From Erinaceus europaeus (taxonomy: Eukaryota; Chordata; Mammalia; Eulipotyphla; Erinaceidae), in contig NC_080177.1 of NCBI RefSeq assembly GCF_950295315.1, positions 81,963,952 to 82,027,951 of the forward strand: 64,000 nt of DNA. The letters are read 5' to 3'. Positions 58,070 to 64,000 of the stretch are shown one piece after another. Numbering within the stretch: position 1 is the first letter of the stretch; each line of letters starts with the position of its first letter. The notes beneath the pieces were generated by a model. That model was not told the DNA's origin, did no database searches, and worked only from the letters and a program-made list of their open reading frames with translations. Made by a program: the position numbers and the translations under genes.

Positions 58070-58310
58070 CCTTTGAAGGTAGTGATCTACAGATAAGCTT
58101 GAATGACCTATTTGGTTATATTCCTAAAGTCAGTACAAATATTTCATGATTAATATTAAGAATTTTTATTACTAAACTTATCTTCACTGTTTTTCTTATG
58201 TTTAGTTATTTACGTATCTTCTGTATGTAATTCTCAAAATAATGAAGTTTTAATTGCATGGTTAACCATGAAATAGTTACTGCTTGTCAGAGTGACATGC
58301 ACTGACGTTT
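58070..58310. other. Unrecognised sequence
   Basis: Nothing recognised. Confidence 0.35.
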
Positions 58311-58311
58311 T

Positions 58312-58612
58312 ATTTACTTATTTATTTGTGCATGTGTATCGAGGTTAATGCTGGGGCTAGGTGTCTCCATGACGAACCCATTGCTCTGTGCAGCCATTTT
58401 GTCCTTTTGGTGATTTTTTTTTAATTTGATGGGTCAGAGAGAGAGATTGAGAGAAGAGAGGGAGATAGAGAGGAACAGAGACAGAGAGATGCCAACAGGA
58501 CTTGCTTCACTGCATGTGGAGCTTTCTCCTACAAGTGGAAAGGGGTTAGAGTCTGGGTCTTTGCACATGGTACCCTGTGCACACAGCCAGCTGTGCCTCT
58601 GCCCACCCTCCC
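58312..58612 (-). mobile_element. Old A-long-like SINE
   Basis: Reversed 3' module with 'ggttaatgctggggctaggt' and 'gcagccattttgtcc', then GA-rich body and reversed 5' half. Strongly diverged. Confidence 0.75.
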
Positions 58613-58699
58613 TCCACCCTCATACTTGATTCTGTGTACTTCAAGTTGCTTTCATATATCTTGTCTTCCTAAATGTTCAGCTACATAAGCAGGTTTTAT

Positions 58700-58812
58700 A
58701 TATACCACAACACTGCTCAGCTCTGGCTTATGGTGGTGCAGTGGACTGAACCTGAGACTTTGGAGTATCAGGCATGAGAATCTGTTTACATAACCATGAT
58801 GCTATCTACCCT
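58700..58812 (-). mobile_element. Family C SINE
   Basis: 'aacactgctcagctctggct', 'ggactgaacctgagactttg' and 'cataaccatgatgctatcta'. Confidence 0.83.
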
Positions 58813-58814
58813 TA

Positions 58815-59008
58815 CCTCTAAGCACTGATTTCTGATAAATAACTGGATTACTTAAAGTGAGTAATAAGTCCTTTGTAGTTCAGTTTCTTAATCTATAGAA
58901 CAGAACCAGAAATATATTTTTTTCTTACTTCAAGAGATTTATATTAATGCCAGAAAAGGAGGAAAATATCTGTATACTGACATAGTCTTTTTGTTTATTT
59001 CTTTTTAA
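58815..59008. other. Unrecognised sequence
   Basis: Nothing recognised. Confidence 0.35.
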
Positions 59009-59009
59009 T

Positions 59010-59323
59010 ACACCCCCATTTATTTATTTTTTGCTACAGGGTTATCACTGAGGCTCAGTGCCTGTACTATGATTCTACTGCATCTGGAGGCCATTTTTCC
59101 AATTTTTATTGGATATAATAGACAGAAACTCAGAGGGGAGATGGAGATATGGAGGGAAAGAGACAGAGAGACATCTGCAGACTTGATTCACTGTTTGTGT
59201 AGCCTCCCCCCTACAGGTGGGAAACCAGGGGCTCCAACCTGGATCCTTGCAAGGGTCCTACTATGTCCTAATAGTGCTTCCTACTATGTGCACTTAACCA
59301 GGTGCGCCACCACCCGGCCCCCA
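59010..59323 (-). mobile_element. Old A-long-like SINE
   Basis: Reversed 3' module 'acagggttatcactgaggct' to 'catctggaggcc', then the body and 'aggtgcgccaccacccggcc'. A small 'ctactatgt' duplication is near 59258-59290. Confidence 0.85.
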
Positions 59324-59521
59324 CAATCTTTTCCTCTCTCAGTTTCCCATGTGTACAATATGAACCCTAAGGCATCACTAAAATTTCTTCTGTAACCAAA
59401 ATCCTCCATGTAGGATATTATTGGCTCCTCAGGACCATGTTTTCAGCCTAGTTTAGCAAGAATTAGGGTCCTTATTTATGTAGTGTAACTACTCCTCCTC
59501 CTCTCAACATTTTAACTGCAG

Positions 59522-59690
59522 GATTTTTTTTTTAATTAGTTGAGTTACATATAATAGAGACGGTCACAGGAGAAGTAGTGAAAGTCAAACAAACCCAAGC
59601 ACCAAAGTGGGACATGGTTCACCAGGGATCAAACTGGGAAACTTCAGAGATTCAAGTCTGATGCTAAACCAGTGGGATTCTTTCCCTAGT
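59522..59690 (-). mobile_element. Possible decayed SINE
   Basis: Poly-T start, 'gggatcaaactgggaaactt' resembling a reversed B box, 'gatgctaaaccagtggg' resembling a reversed A box. Confidence 0.4.
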
Positions 59691-59971
59691 CATGGATCCC
59701 AATGTTGAGACACCCTACTTCTCAAAACTGTGTAATCTGTTCTTCTTCTTTCCTCCTCCTCTAAACCAGAATTAAGATGTTTGTTGAATCTTTTGGGTTT
59801 TGAAGGGAAATGTAACCAAACAGTGGAGCATTTCTATTGAAGGAGCAGTATTTCCAAGCTGCATAGGCATACTCAGGTAAAACCTCATAAGTATTAGTCC
59901 ACAGTGGGAATATTAATAAATATATTTCAGTGTTACAGAAAAAACTGACACCTCACTTAAATATGATAAGT

Positions 59972-60190
59972 GGGGGGCCAGGCAGTAGCACAGCTGCTTA
60001 AGCGCACACATCACAGTGAGCAAGGCCCCAGGTTCAAGCCCCTGGTCCCCACCTGCAGGGGGAAATCTTCACAAGCGGTGAAGCAGGGCTGCAGGTGTCT
60101 CTGTGTTTCTTTTCCTCTCTACCTCCTTCTCCTCACCTCTCAATTTCTCTCTCTCTCCAATAATAATAAATAAATAAATAAAAATATATA
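59972..60190 (+). mobile_element. Family B SINE
   Basis: Complete: 'ggggccaggcagtagcacag', 'caggttcaagcccctggtcc', tail 'aataataataaataaataaa'. Confidence 0.92.
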
Positions 60191-60209
60191 ATCAAAATCT
60201 ATTAAAAGT

Positions 60210-60480
60210 AAACCATTATTTTTATCAGTGATTAATGACTAACAAGATGGTAGAGTAAGAGGGGTACATTTCCACACAGTTCCCACCCCCGGAGTTCCAT
60301 GTCCCACCTCCTTCATTGGGAGCCTCCCTATTCTTTACCCCTCTGGGTGCAGAAGGTGGAAGGTCTGGCTTCTGTTATTGCTTCTCCACTGAGCATGGCT
60401 GTTGGCTGATGGATCCACACCCCACTCTGTTTTTAATGTTCCCTAGTGGGATAGGGCAACTAACCACTATTTTATAGTTT
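60210..60480 (-). mobile_element. L1 3'-UTR end fragment
   Basis: 'actaacaagatggtagagta', 'gtacatttccacacagttcc', 'gaaggtggaaggtctggctt' and 'ccctagtgggatagggc' match the last 250 bp of the long L1 3' UTR with some deletions. Confidence 0.85.
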
Positions 60481-60484
60481 CAAT

Positions 60485-61420
60485 GATATAATTCCATGAG
60501 AACATAACAGCAGTTAGAATGTCATTCACAAAGGCTTTGTGTCATCGTTTGCTATGAATGTTTCTTGTCAAAGGAAGATGCTTAACGGAGTAGAAGTGGC
60601 CTATAGTCGTGTAAAGCAATAGTCCCTCCATCATGCAGAACAAAGAATAAAGCTGGAAGTAATCTCATGATACGTTATTAGAATTCATATTTGTTATCTT
60701 GTTTTCTTAACTCTTGTGAATAAAACTTAATGACATGTGTGTTTCAGAAGAAGTCATCGTTTATATAAGATCTTCTGAGAGCATAAAATCTTGTTAAAAA
60801 ACATTGGCAATTTCAGTGGTTTGGATATATAATGAATAAGTATCATGGGTATTCTATAATTCATTAATATGTACTGGGAAAGCAAAGTTTTTCACTTATT
60901 ATTTATCTATTTTAAAATCAAGGTTTTGACTTGCAATATATTTGTATAGGTTTACTATATCCCAGTCATTTAACACCAGTAGTCTCTCTCTCTCCAAGTA
61001 AATGTGACTCAGTGACTAGCATTATCTATTTTTAGTCTCACAAATAGCTGCACCCCAAGCCGAAGTAAATATAACTTTCCTTAATGAATGCACAGTTCAA
61101 ATAATTCAATTAAAAATCTGATCTCACTCAAGAAAATTCAAGACTCAGAAAAACTCAGGAAAATATAATTTTCTAAATTCTTGGAAAAGCATCTCCGTAT
61201 CTCCAAGTCAGATTTCATAGCGTGTACCATTATCTACTGCATTGTGTATAGAAGGTTCCCTGTTTTGTCATCTTCCATAAAATTGAAAGCTCACTTCCAT
61301 CACTGGTACCATAATTTTTTCATTGTCACAGTGAGGAGGCTGCAGAGTGGAGTCATAGTGGACTACAAGCTTGTCTGTGTGAGATACGGATCCCCAATGC
61401 CACATAAAAGTGAGAGAAAC
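60485..61420. other. Unrecognised AT-rich sequence
   Basis: Nothing recognised. The frame starting 61181 runs into the next SINE and is a shadow. Confidence 0.4.
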
Positions 61421-61422
61421 CC

Positions 61423-61782
61423 TGGGGGCCGGATGGTAGCGCAGTGGGTTAAAGCGCACGTGGTGCAAAGCACAAGGACCGGTGTAAGGATCCTGGTTCA
61501 AGCCCCCGGCTCCCCACCTGCAGGGGAGTCGCTTCACAGGCGGTGAAGCAGGTCTGCAGGTGTCTATCTTTCTCTCCTCCTCTCTGTCTTCCCCTCCTCT
61601 CTCCATTTCTCTCTGTCCTATGCAACAACGAACAACATCAACAGTGGTAATAATAATGACCACAACGAGGCTACAACAAGGGCAACAAAAGGGGGAGAAA
61701 ATGGCCTCCAGGAACGGTGGATTCATGGTGCAGGCACCGAGCCCAGCAATAACCCTGGAGGGGAAAAAAAAAAAAAAGAAAA
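61423..61782 (+). mobile_element. A-long SINE
   Basis: Complete: 'gggggccggatggtagcgca', B box 'tggttcaagcccccgg', 3' module 'ggcctccaggaacggtggat' to 'aataaccctggagg', A-tail. No matching TSD, which is odd given how intact it is. Confidence 0.93.
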
Positions 61783-61845
61783 GAAAAAAGAGCCATTAAC
61801 TAAGGAGAAAAAGGCCACCGCCCGACCCCCAATGGCTCTTTTTTC
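61783..61845. repeat. 15-bp inverted repeat around a reversed SINE 5' end
   Basis: gaaaaaagagccatt (61783-61797) and its exact reverse complement (61831-61845) enclose 33 bp. Within these, 61814-61830 is the reverse complement of a family A start (gggggtcgggcggtggc). Confidence 0.9.
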
Positions 61846-61849
61846 TCAC

Positions 61850-62580
61850 CTACACTATGGTAACTTTTCTTTTAAGTGTCTTAATTTTTTCACTGACCAT
61901 CAGCCATTATTCAGTCTCGCCCACTATGACAAGTCCAATTTTTAAGATGGGAAAACATATTTCTTCTTCTTCTGCATAAAACCAGTTGATGGCTTCTGAC
62001 TGAATTTCAAATGAAATGAAAGCCTTTAAACAAAGCCTGTCAATTTCTCTATGTCCAAGACCTAGTCAATCTTACATTATCCCGAATGTAGTCTTTCTAC
62101 CATTTTATTTGGCTTATGCTTTTCATGCTATCTGATAAACCCACCTTATGGCCTAGATGATTTCTGCTGGCCTATGTGAACCCGACAACCAATTCTATAT
62201 TTGCAAATCTTTCTTGACTTACCACCATGCTAGATCTAATTGTTCTTTTCTTTGAGATAGATACAAATAAACACTTAGTTTATCTTATTTACTTATTTAA
62301 ATGCCTTTTCCCCACTCCTCAAAAGGAGCTCATTGTTGATGAGCATGTCTCATGTCTTGGGGTAGTATTTCTTTCTTTATTACCATCTGACTGAATGCAA
62401 GAAATTACTGGTAAGATTTAAAATAGATCTAGAATTCATATATCTTAAAAAATTGACTGCTGGTCTTTGCATTGATCTACAATCTAACTTTCTGTTTAAG
62501 AAAGAAGAGGAAACTGAAATTCTTATGCTTCATACTATATCTCTTTTCCATGTCATACAGCACATGTTAGATAACAGAGA
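61850..62580. other. Unrecognised AT-rich sequence
   Basis: Nothing recognised. Confidence 0.4.
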
Positions 62581-62582
62581 AG

Positions 62583-62855
62583 GTTAGGCTATGACGCAGT
62601 GGTTAAGTGCACATAGTACAAAGCTCAAGGATCCCGGTTCCAGGCTCTGGCTCCCCACCTGCAAAGGGGTTGCTTCACAAGCAATGAAGCAAGTCTGCAT
62701 GTGTCTGTCTTCCCCACTCCCCCTCTCTATCTATTTATCTCCCCTTCCTCTCCCGATTTCTTTCTTATCCTATAAAAAAATGGAAAAAATAGCAGCTAGC
62801 AGCAGTGGCTTCATAATGCAGGCACTGACCCCCAGTGATAACCCTGGAGGCAAGA
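62583..62855 (+). mobile_element. Diverged A-long SINE
   Basis: 'tatgacgcagtggttaagtg', 'ggctccccacctgcaaaggg', then a 3' module 'agcagtggcttcataatgca' to 'ccctggaggc' and a (GA)n run replacing the A-tail. Confidence 0.85.
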
Positions 62856-62869
62856 GAGAGAGAGAGAGA

Positions 62870-63115
62870 GAGGGAGCATGTGGTGCAAAGCTCAAGGACT
62901 GAAGGATCCCGGTTCGAGCCCCCGGCTCCCCACCTGCAGGAGAGTCACTTCACAGGCGGTGAAGCAGGTCTGCAGGTGTCTGTCTTTCTCTCCCCCTCTG
63001 TCTTCCCCTCTTTGTCCTATCTAACAAGGACGACATCAACAACAATAAAAAACAAGGGCAACAAAAAGGGAAAAATAAATATAAATAAATATTTTAAAAA
63101 AGAAAAGAGAGAGAT
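62870..63115 (+). mobile_element. Family A SINE, 5' end missing
   Basis: Starts inside the tRNA-like part ('catgtggtgcaaagctcaag') directly after the (GA)n. B box 'cggttcgagcccccgg' intact. Tail 'aaataaatataaataaat'. Confidence 0.88.
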
Positions 63116-63119
63116 AAAC

Positions 63120-63515
63120 AATTTGTGAATGTTTGATTAACTATTCATTTGAATTGAGCAGACCCAGCCAGAAGTGTTCAGGAACAGAAGGCAGAGGGCC
63201 TTTTGTAGAGAAGATACTGAGGTAATTTAAGGACATTGTTAGATGAGCTTTCACTGAAGCAGTTAGCAGCTTATTGGGAAAAGACTGCTTGACTGCTGGT
63301 TGGTGGTGCTCCTCACGTTCCATTTTCTTAGATTTGATTCCATTGACCATTTTGGGTGACTAAGGCTTTGAGGTCTCTCAGAAGTATTAGGGAAACTCTA
63401 TTTAAGGACCCTTTTGTTTACTTAAGTACTCATTTACTGAAGTACTTAAGTACTTTGTATTGTTTGAATGAAAAGCACTATGCCATATATTATATGTCAC
63501 TGTCATTCCTTGGAA
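63120..63515. other. Unrecognised sequence
   Basis: Nothing recognised. Confidence 0.4.
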
Positions 63516-63516
63516 T

Positions 63517-63906
63517 CACAATTTATGTTTTCTTTTCTTTCTTTCTTTCTTCCTTTTTTTTTTTTTTTTTGCCTCCAGGGTTATTGCTGAGGCTCAGTGC
63601 CTGCACTATGAACCCACTGCTCCTGGAGGCTATTTTCCCTTTTGTTGCCTTTGTTTATTGTTGTTATTATTATTTGTTGTTATTGCTGTCATTGGATAGG
63701 ACAGAGAGAAATGGAGAGAAGAGGGGAAGACAGAGAGGGGCAAGAAAGACAGACACCTGCAGACCTGCTTCACTGCCTGTGAAGCGACTCCCCTGCAGGT
63801 GGGGAGCCGGGGGCTCGAACCGGGATCCTTACACCTGTCCTTGAGCTTTACGCCATGTGCACTTAACCCGCTGCACTATCGCCCAGCCCCACAATTTATG
63901 TTTTCT
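63517..63906 (-). mobile_element. A-long SINE with 17-bp TSD
   Basis: Body 63534-63889, with a (TTTC)n/poly-T start (its tail). TSD cacaatttatgttttct at 63517-63533 and 63890-63906, exact. One of the best-preserved copies. Confidence 0.95.
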
Positions 63907-63947
63907 ACTAAACTCAACAGATCTTAATCGCCGATTGATTTTACCAG

Positions 63948-64000
63948 AACACTGATCAACTCTGATTGAAGGTGGTGCTATGGAATTGAAGCTAGTACCT
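63948..64000 (-). mobile_element. Family C SINE, cut by window end
   Basis: 'gaacactgatcaactctgat', 'ggtggtgctatggaattgaa' match reversed family C. Confidence 0.6.

Overview
This is mammalian intergenic DNA with no exon of a resident gene that I can recognise. The SINE families point to a hedgehog (Erinaceidae, probably Erinaceus). Two tRNA-derived families dominate. Family A has a 5' part reading like 'gtagcgcagcgggttaag', the block 'ccccacctgcaggggagtc', a CT-rich stretch and an AAC-rich tail; it looks like the ERI-type SINEs described from hedgehogs. Family B has the block 'ccccacctgcagggggaaag' and ends in 'ccaataaataaa'. The species call rests on memory of these families, not on a search. 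Lesser families are called C (core 'ggttcaatcccc...ccagagctgagcagtgctctgg') and D (a 'gtagctcacatggtgcac' type). A-long is family A plus a 3' module of about 75 bp that begins gcctccagg and ends cctggaggc.

Layout. 1-5030: an old LINE-1 (L1) split by a younger L1 3' end. 5030-13450: mostly unrecognised sequence with L1 3'-UTR pieces and a SINE-in-SINE inverted pair at 10283-10877. 13458-13936: a possible solo LTR. 14039-14733: an unusual L1 fragment with target-site duplications (TSDs) but no tail. 15-22.3 kb: dense SINEs and one ancient MIR. 22432-22807 and 39771-40175: two solo LTRs of one class II-like endogenous retrovirus family, each with a 6-bp TSD. 23.5-28.1 kb: two young L1s, both 5'-inverted, forming an inverted repeat with arms of about 1 kb. 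28-39.7 kb: SINEs, decayed L1s, microsatellites and unrecognised sequence. 40-45 kb: a SINE and L1 cluster, including a possible L1 5' end joined to an ORF2 tail. 49273-49987: an L1 with a compound 3' UTR. 50654-51476: an intronless, open PSMB6 retrocopy. 52-64 kb: SINEs, microsatellites and unrecognised sequence.

The only intact gene-like frame is the PSMB6 retrocopy. Everything else readable is a product of L1 activity: L1s themselves, the SINEs and the retrocopy carry A-rich tails, and many have TSDs. The useful content of the window is therefore insertion history and L1 3'-end structure, not a pathway. No CRISPR, operon or true RNA gene was found.
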